From Novosphingobium sp. B1 (GTDB lineage Bacteria; Pseudomonadota; Alphaproteobacteria; Sphingomonadales; Sphingomonadaceae), in NCBI RefSeq assembly GCF_900176395.1, contig NZ_FWXL01000001.1:1-64000 (forward strand): a stretch of 64,000 nucleotides of DNA, given 5' to 3'. The notes beneath the pieces were generated by a model. That model had not been told where the DNA came from and searched no databases. It saw only the letters and a list, made by a program, of their open reading frames with translations. Position numbers and translations under genes: made by a program. Each line of letters opens with the position of its first letter. Positions within the stretch are counted from its first letter, which is position 1. Below, piece after piece: positions 18,235-27,694 of the stretch.

Positions 18235-19610
18235 AGCGCTTTGTCCCCGTCGCGGCGCTGATGATGACCGCCTGCGCGACCACGTCCCCGCCTGCGGCAA
18301 CAAGGGTCGATCGCGCGCTGGCTGCTGGGCCTTTTGCGAGCCTCCCGGTCGCCTCGATCGAGCCGGTGCCCGATGGTTGGTGGCGGCTTTATGATGATCC
18401 TGTGCTTGACCGCTTGGTCGAAGCCAGCCTTGCCGCTAACGCCGATCTCAGGGTGGCCTATGCCAATCTCGACGGCGCGCGCGCGGCGCTGCGTCAGGCG
18501 CAAGCCGCCCGGCTGCCCCAGACAACGATCGAGAGCAGTCTCGGCATCGACAATCCCGCCAATCAGCCCAGCGCATCGGGCAATGTGCCGACGACCGACT
18601 ACGATTTGGCAATAACCGCAAGCTGGGATGCGGACCTGTTCGGACGACTCCGTTCGGGAGCTCTGGCCGCCCGCGCCGATGCAGAAGCACAGGCTGCTGC
18701 GCTCGATGGGGTAAAGGTCGCGGTCGTCGCCGATACGGTTCTGGCCTATGTCGATCTGTGCGGCGCAACCCGCAGCCTTGCCGTCGCGCAAGAACAGGTC
18801 ATGCTTCAGAACCGTGCGCTGACAATCACCCGCAGCCAACTGGCGGCAGGCGAGGTCTCCCCGTTGGAAGTCTCGCAGGCAGCCAACCTTGTCGCCACGA
18901 CTAAGGCGACCATCGCACCGCTGGAAGCAGCGCAGGCCAATGCGCGCTACCGCCTCGCCACGCTGGCAGGTCGTCCGGCGGGAGAGGCGCGCAGCAACCC
19001 CGTGACTTGCACCGCGCCGCCGAAACTTCGCACTGCGGCTCCGGTCGGCGATGGAACCGCGCTGCTGCTGCGCCGCCCTGACATCCGTGAAGCCGAACGC
19101 CGCCTTGCTGCCGCCACAGCGCGGATCGGCGTGGCGCGTGCCGATCTCTATCCCCGCATCAACCTTGGCGGGGCGCTGGGCCTGTTGAGTGGGGGCCTAG
19201 TTGCAACGGGCTCGCCGCTGGTGAGCTGGGCGTTTCCCAATCAGGCCCCGGGCCGCGCGCGGATCGAACAGGCGGAGGCGACCGAGCGGGCAGCGCTGGC
19301 CGGATGGGACGTTGCGGTCCTCCGCGCGCTGCGCGATGTGGAGACGGCGCTTGCGGCCTACGATGCCGAAGTGCGCCGCAACCGGGCACTGACCGAGGCC
19401 CGCGATGAAGGACGCCTCTATGCCCGACGCGCCGAGGCTCGCGTCCGACTCGGCGATGCGGCACCGCTCTTGCGGATTGACGCCGATCGCACGCTGGCGC
19501 AGGCCGAACTATCGCTCGCGCAATCCGAACTCGCGGTAGCACAGGCGCAAGTGGCGCTGTTCCGCGCGCTTGGCGGTGGCTGGCGCAGCGGCGGTGAGCC
19601 GCTAGAATGA
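18231..19610 (+). CDS. Outer-membrane efflux lipoprotein (NodT/OprM type)
   Basis: 459 residues with a lipoprotein signal (Cys in MMTACATT) and two TolC-like repeats. [20 protein letters not shown] starts the first helical region, [20 protein letters not shown] starts the second, and [14 protein letters not shown] is a family-typical segment. It would form the outer-membrane channel of the tripartite pump. It overlaps the pump gene by four bases (ATGA), and a response regulator follows four bases after its stop. Confidence 0.92.
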   Translation: MKRFVPVAALMMTACATTSPPAATRVDRALAAGPFASLPVASIEPVPDGWWRLYDDPVLDRLVEASLAANADLRVAYANLDGARAALRQAQAARLPQTTIESSLGIDNPANQPSASGNVPTTDYDLAITASWDADLFGRLRSGALAARADAEAQAAALDGVKVAVVADTVLAYVDLCGATRSLAVAQEQVMLQNRALTITRSQLAAGEVSPLEVSQAANLVATTKATIAPLEAAQANARYRLATLAGRPAGEARSNPVTCTAPPKLRTAAPVGDGTALLLRRPDIREAERRLAAATARIGVARADLYPRINLGGALGLLSGGLVATGSPLVSWAFPNQAPGRARIEQAEATERAALAGWDVAVLRALRDVETALAAYDAEVRRNRALTEARDEGRLYARRAEARVRLGDAAPLLRIDADRTLAQAELSLAQSELAVAQAQVALFRALGGGWRSGGEPLE

Positions 19611-19614
19611 TCGC

Positions 19615-20292
19615 ATGAGAATCCTGATCGTCGAGGACGATACCGATACCAACCAGTTCATCGCCCGCGGCCTTGCCGAACTGGGCCATCAGGTCGTGAC
19701 CAGCGGCGACGGCCGCGACGGGCTGTTCCATGCAACCGATGGCGGCTTTGATGCCATGGTGGTCGATCGGATGCTGCCCGGGCTGGATGGCCTCGCGCTG
19801 GTCAAGGCCCTGCGCGCTGCCGGAAACATGACCCCGGTGCTGATGCTCACGGCGGTCAGCGGGATTGCCGACCGGGTCGAAGGGCTCGAAGCCGGGGCGG
19901 ACGATTATCTGGTGAAACCCTTCGCCTTTACCGAGCTGGCGGCCCGCCTTCATGCGCTGGGGCGTCGGCCTTCAGCCGCAGCGGAGCCCGCGCGGCTGAC
20001 GGCAGGCGACATCGTGCTCGATCTGCACCGCCGCACCGTCACGCGTGCAGGCCGCAAGATTGCGCTCCAGCCCCGCGAGTTCACGCTTCTGGCCGAACTG
20101 ATGCGCAACCCGGGCCGCATCATGACCCGCACCATGCTGCTCGAACGGGTGTGGGATTTCGACTTCGACCCCAAGACCAATATCGTCGAAACCCATCTCA
20201 GCCGATTGCGATCCAAGCTCAACGCCGGGTTCGACAGCGACCCGATCGAAACCGTGCGGGGCGCGGGCTATCTCGTCAGGGACGGCGGATGA
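19615..20292 (+). CDS. OmpR-family response regulator
   Basis: 225 residues. The receiver domain (1-115) has acidic residues EDD near the start, phospho-acceptor Asp in VVDRMLPGLDG, Thr in LTAVSG, and Lys in LVKPFAF. The C-terminal winged helix runs from about 125 to 222 (LQPREFTLLAELMRNPGRI, VETHLSRLRSKL). It lies within the efflux operon and overlaps the sensor kinase gene, so it most likely switches the pump on in response to the exported compound. Confidence 0.93.
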   Translation: MRILIVEDDTDTNQFIARGLAELGHQVVTSGDGRDGLFHATDGGFDAMVVDRMLPGLDGLALVKALRAAGNMTPVLMLTAVSGIADRVEGLEAGADDYLVKPFAFTELAARLHALGRRPSAAAEPARLTAGDIVLDLHRRTVTRAGRKIALQPREFTLLAELMRNPGRIMTRTMLLERVWDFDFDPKTNIVETHLSRLRSKLNAGFDSDPIETVRGAGYLVRDGG

Positions 20293-21617
20293 AACGCTGG
20301 TGGCGCGGCACGTTCGGCCTGGTGGCTGCGGTCGCTCTCGGCTTTGCGCTGGCGACGCTGGTGATCGGGGCTGTGGTGTTCGAAACCACCCATGAGGCGC
20401 TCGAACTGCAACTCGATCATCGCATCGCCATCGAAACGCAGACGCTGATTGACGAAGGGCAGGACGGGCATGAGGGCGTGGCTGCCGCCATCCGTCGGCG
20501 CGAGGCGGCAAGGAGCACGGCGAGCTTGGGCTATCGGCTCGTTGATTCCCAAAACAGACCCGTAGCGGGGTCGCTCGATACGACTGTCCCACCAAAGCCC
20601 GGCTATGTCGAACTGCTGCCTTACAAGGTGGACGGCGAGGAGCGGATCGCGCAATCGCTGACCACGGTCCTCCCGGGTGGCTACCGGCTGCTTGTTGGAG
20701 CGGATCGCGCCGCCATCGACGAAATGGACAACCGCTTTATCGTGCTGTTCCTGGGTGCCTTCGGGGCGATGCTATTGCTCGGCGTCGGTGCCGCTTGGCT
20801 GGTCGGTATCGTCACACGCCGCCGCCTTGCCCGCATCGATCACACGGCTGCTGCGATCATCGCCGGCGATCTGTCTCGGCGCGTGCCCCTGACCGGAAGC
20901 GGCGACGAGTTTGATGGCGTGGCCACGACGCTCAACCGGATGCTCGACCGCATCGTCGGGCTGATGGAGAACCTGCGCCAGGTATCCAGCGATGTTGCCC
21001 ACGACCTGCGCACGCCGCTCACGCGGCTGCAAAACCGGCTCGACGAGGCCTTGCGCGAGCGCAACCCGGAGTTGCAACGCGAGGCCATCGAGGCTGCCGC
21101 CGGGGAAGCAGGTGAGTTGCTTGAGGTCTTTTCTGCTTTGCTGCGGATTGCGGAGGTCGAAGGCATGGCCGCCCGTGCGCACTTCCAGCCGGTGAACCTT
21201 AGCTTGGTGGTGGCCGACGTGGCGGAGGCGTTCCGACCCTCCATGGAGAATAGCGGCCACCAGCTTGTCACTAGCATTGAACCCAACCTGACCCTGCCCG
21301 GCGATCGCAGGCTGCTGCAACAGATGCTCACAAACCTGCTGGACAATGCCTCTCAACATACGCCGAAGGGAACGACGGTCCGCATCGCCATCGACGGCAC
21401 CCATAATGGCATTCGCCTCGCCGTCACTGATGATGGTCCGGGAGTGAGCGAGAGTGAGGCGCCTAAACTCTTCAATCGCTTCGCACGAGTCGATCGCAGT
21501 CGATCAACGCCGGGGCACGGTCTGGGGCTGGCCATGGTTGCGGCAATCGTCGCCGCCCATTCTGGCAAAGCGACCATTGCTGCGCGCCCAGGTTTTAGCG
21601 TGAGTATCGAGCTTTGA
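20289..21617 (+). CDS. Sensor histidine kinase of the efflux operon
   Basis: 442 residues. Two membrane helices (about 9-32 and 155-178) bound a periplasmic sensor region of about 120 residues. HAMP follows (RRRLARIDHTAAAIIAGDLS), then the HisKA motif with His in SSDVAHDLRTPLTRLQ and the HATPase domain (LLDNASQHTPKG, TDDGPGV, HGLGLAMV). The start ATG 20289 overlaps the regulator stop. It is the partner of the OmpR-type regulator. Confidence 0.92.
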   Translation: MKRWWRGTFGLVAAVALGFALATLVIGAVVFETTHEALELQLDHRIAIETQTLIDEGQDGHEGVAAAIRRREAARSTASLGYRLVDSQNRPVAGSLDTTVPPKPGYVELLPYKVDGEERIAQSLTTVLPGGYRLLVGADRAAIDEMDNRFIVLFLGAFGAMLLLGVGAAWLVGIVTRRRLARIDHTAAAIIAGDLSRRVPLTGSGDEFDGVATTLNRMLDRIVGLMENLRQVSSDVAHDLRTPLTRLQNRLDEALRERNPELQREAIEAAAGEAGELLEVFSALLRIAEVEGMAARAHFQPVNLSLVVADVAEAFRPSMENSGHQLVTSIEPNLTLPGDRRLLQQMLTNLLDNASQHTPKGTTVRIAIDGTHNGIRLAVTDDGPGVSESEAPKLFNRFARVDRSRSTPGHGLGLAMVAAIVAAHSGKATIAARPGFSVSIEL

Positions 21618-21639
21618 ACTCAGTCACCTCCGGCATAAG

Positions 21640-22286
21640 CGGACAGCGATAACGCCTCACGGCAAGGCTTTGACGGTGTCGGAACTGGCGCGCGAAGCCG
21701 GCCTGACTCTGCAAACAACCAGCGCCCATCTGGTAAAGTTGCAAAACGGCAACCTTGTCATGGCGCGCGAGCAGGGGCGCCACTGCTACTTCCAACTGGC
21801 TCCGCCGGGGGTAGCGGCTGTCCTTGAAGCGCTGATGGGCCTTGTCGCGGAACGTGGTCACGTTCGCACGCGCATCGGCCCCCGCGACGAAACCCCCAGG
21901 GTGGCAAGGCGGTGCTACAATCACCTTGCCGGGGCGGCGGGTGTCCAGCTGGACGAGAGCCTGACCCAACGCGACTACCTGATCGTGACGAACACCGGGC
22001 TGTCGCTGTCGCCACACGGCCGCGCCTTTTCTGAAAGTCTGGGTATCGACCTTTCCAGGCTTTCGGCCCGCCGCCCCCGCTCTGCCGGGAATGCCTCGAC
22101 TGTAGCGAACGCAAGACCCATCTTGTCGGCAACCTTGGCAAAGCCTTTCTCGATCTGCTGATCGCGCAAAACTGGGTTCTGGCACACGATAACTCGCGGG
22201 CGATCACCTTTACGCAAGCTGGAACGAAACAGTTTGATGCCGCGTTCCCACCCTCAGGGTCCAGCCTCGATGACGGGTTGGGATGA
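21640..22286 (+). pseudogene. ArsR-family regulator, 5'-truncated and frameshifted
   Basis: The winged-helix part is clear: LTVSELAREAGLTLQTTSAH, LVMAREQGRHCYFQLA. The frame has no proper start: TTG at 21670 lies inside the recognition region, and about 30 N-terminal residues are missing, replaced by unrelated sequence after the kinase stop. At a run of C bases near 22074-22079 the frame shifts. In the new frame a convincing C-terminus continues with CRECLDCSERKTHLVGNLGK and ends DDGLG at 22286. The Cys cluster is typical of this ArsR subgroup. Two independent lesions make it a pseudogene. Confidence 0.75.
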
Positions 22287-22425
22287 GGGAACCTTCCTGA
22301 TTCACGCGTCAAGTAAGTCGAGGGCCAGGGTCAGGCGCTGATCTGGTTGCCGGACCGCATACCGGTTGGGTTTTGCATAGCACGGCAACAGAAAATCGAC
22401 ACAAGCTCCGTTCCAAGACGGCTGT

Positions 22426-23151
22426 TCAGAGACTTCGCACCGCGTCGAGGTAGCTTCGGCCGATGCGGAGCATCGTGTCGTCGGCCAGTGCGATCGACCA
22501 CACGCCACCGCCCTCATGTCGCAGCCCGCGCACCAGGTCACGCCGAACGATCGTCGACCGGTGGATGCGGATGAAGCGGTCAGACGGCAAGCGTTTGGCC
22601 ATCCCTTCCATCGTCTCGCGAAGGAGGTGGGAGCGACCGCCGACCACCACGCGCACGTAGTCGCGCTCGGCCTCAACGCGTTCGACCGCCGCGACTTCGA
22701 CCCTCACAAGGTCGGAGCGGTGGGGCACCCAGAGGTGATCAGCAGGGGAGGGGGCATCGCCAAGCCGCCCGCCCAGCGCGGCACGAACGCGCTCGATTGC
22801 GAGCCCGAAGCGCGCCGTGTCGATGGGCTTGAGCAGGTAATCGACCGCGCCGACGTCGAAGGCGGCAAGCGCGTGTTGAGCGAATGCGGTGGTGAACACG
22901 ACCGCAGGCACGGACGCCGTATTGCCGCCCTGCGGGATGCGGCGCGCCGTCTCCATGCCATCAATGCCAGGCATGGCGATGTCGAGGAAGACGATGTCGG
23001 CAGGTATCTCTTCAAGCAGTGCCAGTGCCGAGTCGCCGTCGTCGGCTTCCCCTGAGACGACGATACCGGCGTCACTGCATAGCATCCGCAGCAGGCGCCG
23101 AGCGGGCGCCTCGTCATCGACGACCAGCGCGCAGAGCGGCCGCTCAGCCAC
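22426..23151 (-). CDS. LytTR-type response regulator
   Basis: 241 residues. The receiver domain has EDE-like VVDDEAPARR at the start, phospho-acceptor Asp in IVFLDIAMPGIDG, and Lys in YLLKPID. The C-terminal LytTR DNA-binding domain includes VERVEAERDYVRVVVGGRSH and FIRIHRSTIVRRDLV. GTG 23151 overlaps the end of the sensor gene, so it is preferred to the longer frame from 23199. It forms a two-component system with the upstream kinase and may control the divergent beta-lactamase-like gene. Confidence 0.9.
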   Translation of the reverse strand: MAERPLCALVVDDEAPARRLLRMLCSDAGIVVSGEADDGDSALALLEEIPADIVFLDIAMPGIDGMETARRIPQGGNTASVPAVVFTTAFAQHALAAFDVGAVDYLLKPIDTARFGLAIERVRAALGGRLGDAPSPADHLWVPHRSDLVRVEVAAVERVEAERDYVRVVVGGRSHLLRETMEGMAKRLPSDRFIRIHRSTIVRRDLVRGLRHEGGGVWSIALADDTMLRIGRSYLDAVRSL

Positions 23152-24265
23152 GTCCCGCTTCCGGCTCGAGCGGCACGGTGATGGTGCTGCTCCAGCCATC
23201 CTTTATCGGGCCTGCCGTCAGTGCCGCTGTTGGCCCGAATCGCGCGGCCAGCCTGGCGCGGACATTGGCGAGGCCGATTCCGGTTGAAGGCTGCCGCGCG
23301 TCAGGCATCGCGAGCTGACCGTGAGAGCAGTCGGTGACGTTCAAGTGGAGCATTGCGCCATCCTGCCACGCACGTACCTTAATCAGGACGGGCGCGGTCG
23401 TGCCGCCGAGACCATGCTTCACCGCGTTCTCGACGAGCGGCTGCAGCAGCAACGCCGGTAGCTTCACGCCGTTCAGCTTTGCTGTAACGTCGACGGAGAC
23501 GCGCAGCCGTTCTCCGAAGCGCGCCTGCTCGATCGCAAGGTAGAGGCGCTGGAATTCAACCTCGTCGGCAAGACTAACGTCGGCTGCAGGATCCTCCACG
23601 AGGCCGGTGCGGAAGAAGGCAGCGAGGTCGCGGATCATCGCGCCTGCCGCCTTGGTTTCGCCACAGGCGACCATCGACGACAGCGCGTTGAGCGCATTGA
23701 AGAGGAAGTGCGGATCGACCTGGAGGCGTAGCATGGCGAGCCGTGCGTCGCGCGCGGCGGCCTCGGCTTCGCCGCGCGCGCGCTCGGCCATGCGCACCTC
23801 GCCGACCACGCCGAGCGCGAGCAGGAAAGCGGCCCACGCGGCAAAGAAGAAGTACCAGGTGACGAAGCCGTCAGCTACGGCAGTGCGCAGCACGGCGCCT
23901 TCGTCCCAGCGTGCGAGGTCAGGCAGCACTGACGGCACCGGAAACCAGCGGTAGAATACGAAGCTGTTGAGCACGGCGAACAGCAGCGCCGCCGGGATGC
24001 ACGCTGTGAACGCCGCAGTTGCACGCAGAGCCAGGCGCTGGCACGCGCACCGCATGAGCAAAAGGTGAATGACCCAGGCCAGTGCAGCGCCGACCGCCGC
24101 CATGCCGAGGCGTCGAACAAGCATGCCGCCCTGATCGGGCCAATCCATCACCAGCGCGCGGCCGGTCACGAGCACGAGCCACACCGCCCAGAAGCTGGCG
24201 ATGCTCGCAAGCGCGAGCCGCGCCGGGACGAGGGCAGCGCCAGACATGACGATCGGACTTTTCAT
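23144..24265 (-). CDS. LytS-type sensor histidine kinase
   Basis: 373 residues. Four hydrophobic segments fill the first 170 residues, followed by the His_kinase motif LQVDPHFLFNALNALSSMVA with the phosphorylated His in DPHFLFN. A HATPase domain (LLLQPLVENAVKHGLGG, GIGLANVRARLAARFG) closes the protein. ATG 24265 starts just before the first helix; the open frame upstream is Arg-rich and probably not translated. It is transcribed with the LytTR regulator. Confidence 0.88.
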   Translation of the reverse strand: MKSPIVMSGAALVPARLALASIASFWAVWLVLVTGRALVMDWPDQGGMLVRRLGMAAVGAALAWVIHLLLMRCACQRLALRATAAFTACIPAALLFAVLNSFVFYRWFPVPSVLPDLARWDEGAVLRTAVADGFVTWYFFFAAWAAFLLALGVVGEVRMAERARGEAEAAARDARLAMLRLQVDPHFLFNALNALSSMVACGETKAAGAMIRDLAAFFRTGLVEDPAADVSLADEVEFQRLYLAIEQARFGERLRVSVDVTAKLNGVKLPALLLQPLVENAVKHGLGGTTAPVLIKVRAWQDGAMLHLNVTDCSHGQLAMPDARQPSTGIGLANVRARLAARFGPTAALTAGPIKDGWSSTITVPLEPEAGRG

Positions 24266-24390
24266 CGTCCTCCTGCGTAGCAGCTTCCGCCACGCTGCAA
24301 CATGGATCGTGACGACGTCGGTCGTGACAGGGCGACGCCGGTCGCGCGACCGGCGACAGCCCACCTCCGTCGCGTCATGGCTTCATCATC

Positions 24391-25539
24391 ATGAACGAGG
24401 ATCTGATGATGGGATTGAGAATGATGAGACGGGTGCTGCTGCTGACAGCGTTGTGCGCCGCGACACCGGGCCGAGCCGAGACCTCAATCCCCAGCACAGC
24501 ACCCCCGCTTGAAGCAGCGTTAACGCGCGCCTCGGCCGTGCTGAGCAGGGCGCGGCTTCCTGGCGAACTTGTTGTGGCGGATGCAGACGGAGCCGAGCGC
24601 GCCGTCGCTTACGGCCTTGCCGACCGCGAGGCGCGCAAGGCCAATAGGGTTGGTCAGCGCTGGGTCTGGGCCAGCATCACGAAGCAGGTGACGGCGACGC
24701 TGGTCATGCAGGAGGTTGACCGCGGGCGGATTGCGCTCGACGCAGCCATTGGCACCTTCCTGCCCGGCTTCGGCGGCGACCGTGCCATAACCATCCGCCA
24801 GCTGCTCCAGCACCGCTCGGGCCTGCCGAACCCGGCTGACACGCCAGCAGTCGACGGCGTGCCTGCCTTTTACCGCGAGACTGGCAGCGGCATCGGAAAT
24901 ACAGCCCGTGCGGCCGGCTTCTGCGCCGGGGCAAAAAAACGGCCGCGCGGCGGCGACTGGGAGTACAACAACTGCGACTATCTCGTGCTCGGCGCCGTGC
25001 TGGAGGCGGTGACCGGCCTCCCCTACGGCCGGCTTGTCGATCAACGTATCGCCCGGCCGCTCGGGCTCCGATCCTTGCGCCTTGCGCCCGACGGCGCGAC
25101 GCGCGGCGGTGCGGCTGCGGTCGGCTATGACGGGGCGGCGCGCGTGGCCGCCGTTAACGTCGCCACGGGCGGCGCGTCCCACGCGCTGACCGGCAGCGCT
25201 CGTGACCTGGCCGAGTTCGACCGCGCGCTGATGGCTGGTCGTCTATTGTCTCCTCAGGCCCGCGCGACCGCCTGGGAGGGCGACACGCAGCTCGGGTTCA
25301 TGGCGCTCGGCGTCTGGTCGTTCCCTGCGCGCCTGGATGGTTGCGCTGCGCCGGTGCAGATCGTGGAACGGCGCGGCGACTTCGCGGGCACGCAGGTGCG
25401 CAACATCATCGCCCCTGAGCTTGGTCGCGCGGTCATCCTGTTCACCAACGACCAGTCGGTCGAATTCGGCGAAGTGTGGCAGGGCGAGGGTCTGACCTTC
25501 GACCTGCTGTCGGCCGCGCTGTGCCCGGCCAATCCCTGA
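24391..25539 (+). CDS. Serine beta-lactamase/transpeptidase-fold hydrolase, exported
   Basis: 382 residues with a signal peptide (about 1-30, CAATPGRAE). The active-site SxxK is SITK in WVWASITKQVTAT, and the YxN motif is in WEYNNCDYLVLG. The third triad motif is not clearly visible. The protein fits the class-C-like/esterase branch (beta-lactamase-related serine hydrolases) rather than a true antibiotic-resistance enzyme, though that cannot be settled by eye. It is divergent from the LytS/LytTR pair and is followed after 21 bases by a small secreted protein. Confidence 0.85.
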   Translation: MNEDLMMGLRMMRRVLLLTALCAATPGRAETSIPSTAPPLEAALTRASAVLSRARLPGELVVADADGAERAVAYGLADREARKANRVGQRWVWASITKQVTATLVMQEVDRGRIALDAAIGTFLPGFGGDRAITIRQLLQHRSGLPNPADTPAVDGVPAFYRETGSGIGNTARAAGFCAGAKKRPRGGDWEYNNCDYLVLGAVLEAVTGLPYGRLVDQRIARPLGLRSLRLAPDGATRGGAAAVGYDGAARVAAVNVATGGASHALTGSARDLAEFDRALMAGRLLSPQARATAWEGDTQLGFMALGVWSFPARLDGCAAPVQIVERRGDFAGTQVRNIIAPELGRAVILFTNDQSVEFGEVWQGEGLTFDLLSAALCPANP

Positions 25540-25560
25540 ACCCTGTAAGGAGAAGACCCA

Positions 25561-25950
25561 ATGCATCCTCTCGCCCATGCCGCTCTGCTCGGCATCGCGC
25601 TTTGTGCTGCTACAGTTCCCGTGCTCGCGCAGGACAAGTCGACGCTCGCCGGCAACTGGACCGCCGACCTGCGACCTGAACCGCAGGCACCCGCCTACCC
25701 CAAGGCAATGACGCTCGCGGTCGCGGCCGATGGCACGCTGACCGGCCGCTTCTACGAGCACGAGATCGAACGTGGACGTGTGGGCGCCACCAACGGCCGT
25801 CCATGCTTTGCATTTCGCACGCAGGACGGAACCGGCCCGTACCACAGCTCCGGTTGTCTGATAGGCGACCGCATCGAGGGGCAGACGTGGTCGGAAGGGC
25901 GGAACTTCATCCTGATGTGGACGGCCACCCGGAACGTCTTACCCAAATGA
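25561..25950 (+). CDS. Small secreted protein of unknown function
   Basis: 129 residues. A signal peptide (about 1-23, ending VLAQ) precedes a beta-rich domain: LAGNWTADLRPE, AADGTLTGRFYEHEIERG, GQTWSEGRNFILMW. The pattern resembles small lipocalin-like or DUF proteins that carry a GxW near the N-terminus. It probably shares an operon with the upstream hydrolase. No function is proposed. Confidence 0.7.
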   Translation: MHPLAHAALLGIALCAATVPVLAQDKSTLAGNWTADLRPEPQAPAYPKAMTLAVAADGTLTGRFYEHEIERGRVGATNGRPCFAFRTQDGTGPYHSSGCLIGDRIEGQTWSEGRNFILMWTATRNVLPK

Positions 25951-26263
25951 GGGCTGCTGTCGGCGCAGGATCATGTCCGTACGCCGCGGGTGGCCCTCCA
26001 GCTTTGCGTCATCCGCTTGCCACGGGTTCAGCCAGTCATTCCTCTTCCCGATCACGGCTTGTGCATGTCATACGTCAACGAGGAACGCCGATTGCATCTA
26101 ATGTCGGGTCTTGCTCCGATGGCAGCGCGTGTTCAGCCGACATCGCGCTTACCACTGACCTGCCCCCTGCGGGCTCCCTCGATTTGATGTAGAGTCTGCA
26201 CCAAACTGCATGCCTAACCCGGCCATCCTGGTTCAGAGTCGCGAGGGATGGGGCCTGACTTAC
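25951..26263. other. Intergenic stretch without a recognisable gene
   Basis: I see no frame with a start, ribosome binding site and protein-like composition. The stretch lies immediately outside the tandem repeat and the tRNA-Lys-derived repeat that mark the left edge of the island. Confidence 0.5.
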
Positions 26264-26311
26264 AGCTACCTAGAGAGCTACCTAGAGAGCTACCTAGAGA
26301 GCTACCTAGAG
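26264..26311. repeat. 12-bp tandem repeat AGCTACCTAGAG, four perfect copies
   Basis: Four head-to-tail perfect copies of AGCTACCTAGAG. About two copies of the same unit occur at 54474-54494, in both cases 60-80 bases on the 3' side of a tRNA-Lys sequence. The link with both tRNA-derived sites suggests a part of the attachment region, for instance integrase arm sites, or a shared ancestral tRNA downstream sequence. There are no spacers, so it is not a CRISPR array. Confidence 0.9.
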
Positions 26312-26369
26312 CACTGAATGATGGGCCCAGTGCAGCAGCAAATAGCCCTAAGACTTTGTATTTCATGAA

Positions 26370-26419
26370 GAATTTGGTGGACGCACTAGGGCTCGAACCT
26401 AGGACCCGCTGATTAAGAG
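26370..26419 (-). repeat. Left direct repeat: 3' half of tRNA-Lys (attachment-site remnant)
   Basis: Fifty bases identical to 54555-54604. They cover the 3' half of tRNA-Lys(CTT), from the anticodon loop through the T-arm and acceptor strand to CCA, plus a few downstream bases. The 5' half of the tRNA is absent: after ATTAAGAG the sequence becomes unrelated. A duplicated tRNA 3' end is the usual trace of site-specific integration. Confidence 0.85.
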
Positions 26420-26497
26420 CGGCTTTTCGTCCGCATGCTTCCGCATGGATGCGGGCATGTTTTGGGTCAGCACTCAGTTTGAACCAGCGACCCCGAC

Positions 26498-27388
26498 TTA
26501 CATCGGTTCGGCGCACCCTTTCCGGCGCTCGCCATGGGCCAGCAGCTCGACCGCCACAGGGTAGCTCATGTCCGACATGCCATCGGAACAGCCGGGCGCC
26601 GCACGGGTCCGCAGTTCGAACGGGCGCCCGTCAAGCGCGCCTGTCCACACACCGCCCTCCGTTGTGGGCGTGAACCGGGTCCAGACGCGCGTGCCTTTCT
26701 GGTCCTCCGGGTGGGAATAAGTGACGCAGCGCCCTTCGATCCGCACGGCCCAGAACGGTTCTGTTCCGATTGCGCGCAGGGGCTGGGCCGAAAACTCCCG
26801 GCCGTCCTGAACGAGGCAGGGGCTGACCGGACGGTCTGGCAATGCCGCGCGCGGCGCAACTTCGGATGCCTGGCCGCGGCAAGCAGCGACGAACGACGCG
26901 ACAATCGCGGTGGGTACGGCAGGGTGGGGACCGCTGGTCTGGGGGCCATAGCTTGCCGACACCGGGCCGCCTATCAGCGCCGCGAGGTTGGCCGGAACCG
27001 CTCCCGCCGCGCTGACACCGCCAAGTCGGCGATCGCGGCGGAAATCTGCGACAAGCGCTTCCACTTCGCCGCCACTGCCAAATGACAGCCGCTCCTCGCT
27101 TCCGATCGACGTAAAACCGGGCAGGTTGACTTGCAGCCGGTTTCCTCCCGAAGGGCAAGTGAGAGACAGGATCGGGTTGCCAGTTTGTGCCTGCAGGACC
27201 AGTACACTGGCCTCAGCGCTTGGCTGCAAGACCCAATGGGCATCTGTTCGCTTTGCCGGATCGGCCGTTGGAGAGTCCGACTGCTGGGCATCCGCTGCCG
27301 GGGCGATGCTGCCGCGCCGAGTAGGCTCCTGACGATCACAGGAGCCCAGCAGCAGCACAGCAATGATGATCGGAAGTAGGTTGCGCAT
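26498..27388 (-). CDS. Lipoprotein with a C-terminal COG3650-like domain
   Basis: 296 residues. GGAGG just before ATG 27388 fixes the start. A lipoprotein signal (Cys in LLLGSCDRQ) is followed by a low-complexity linker. The C-terminal third carries AIGTEPFWAVRIEGRCVTYS, CSDGMSDMSYPVAVELL and GCAEPM, matching predicted membrane lipoproteins of the COG3650/META-like group. Role unknown, probably envelope stress. It is the first gene inside the left repeat. Confidence 0.75.
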   Translation of the reverse strand: MRNLLPIIIAVLLLGSCDRQEPTRRGSIAPAADAQQSDSPTADPAKRTDAHWVLQPSAEASVLVLQAQTGNPILSLTCPSGGNRLQVNLPGFTSIGSEERLSFGSGGEVEALVADFRRDRRLGGVSAAGAVPANLAALIGGPVSASYGPQTSGPHPAVPTAIVASFVAACRGQASEVAPRAALPDRPVSPCLVQDGREFSAQPLRAIGTEPFWAVRIEGRCVTYSHPEDQKGTRVWTRFTPTTEGGVWTGALDGRPFELRTRAAPGCSDGMSDMSYPVAVELLAHGERRKGCAEPM

Positions 27389-27694
27389 CCGGACCTCCAT
27401 GCACGGGAAGGGGCGGTTGATCCGCAAAGCGAGTCGATCTGTTCAATTTTGCCCGCGCTGCTCCCCGGGAAATCGGGACATTGCGCTCGCCAGCCTTTCC
27501 ATGCTGTTCCTCCTCGAACGGTTGAAGCCGCTGTGGGGTAGCCGATTGCTGGAATAGGTTGGGTTTTGACCCCGGTCATGGCAAAACCGGACTTAGCAGG
27601 TCACCCTACAAAAATGTTACGATCAGATCCGACCCCGCTTCGGCTCAGTCCGCCATATGCATCACCGCAACTGTCATCTTCTGGCTATGATCAG

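Noticed and set aside
16702-18303. 533-codon leftward frame
   Set aside because: Antisense to the RND permease; composition is that of a high-GC shadow frame.
26264-26311. Short repeats considered as a CRISPR array
   Set aside because: The 12-bp units are directly adjacent with no spacers and there are no cas genes.
26214-26516. Leftward 100-codon frame over the left tRNA-derived repeat
   Set aside because: It translates tRNA sequence and the 12-bp repeats; the same false peptide appears at 54441-54837 over the intact tRNA genes.
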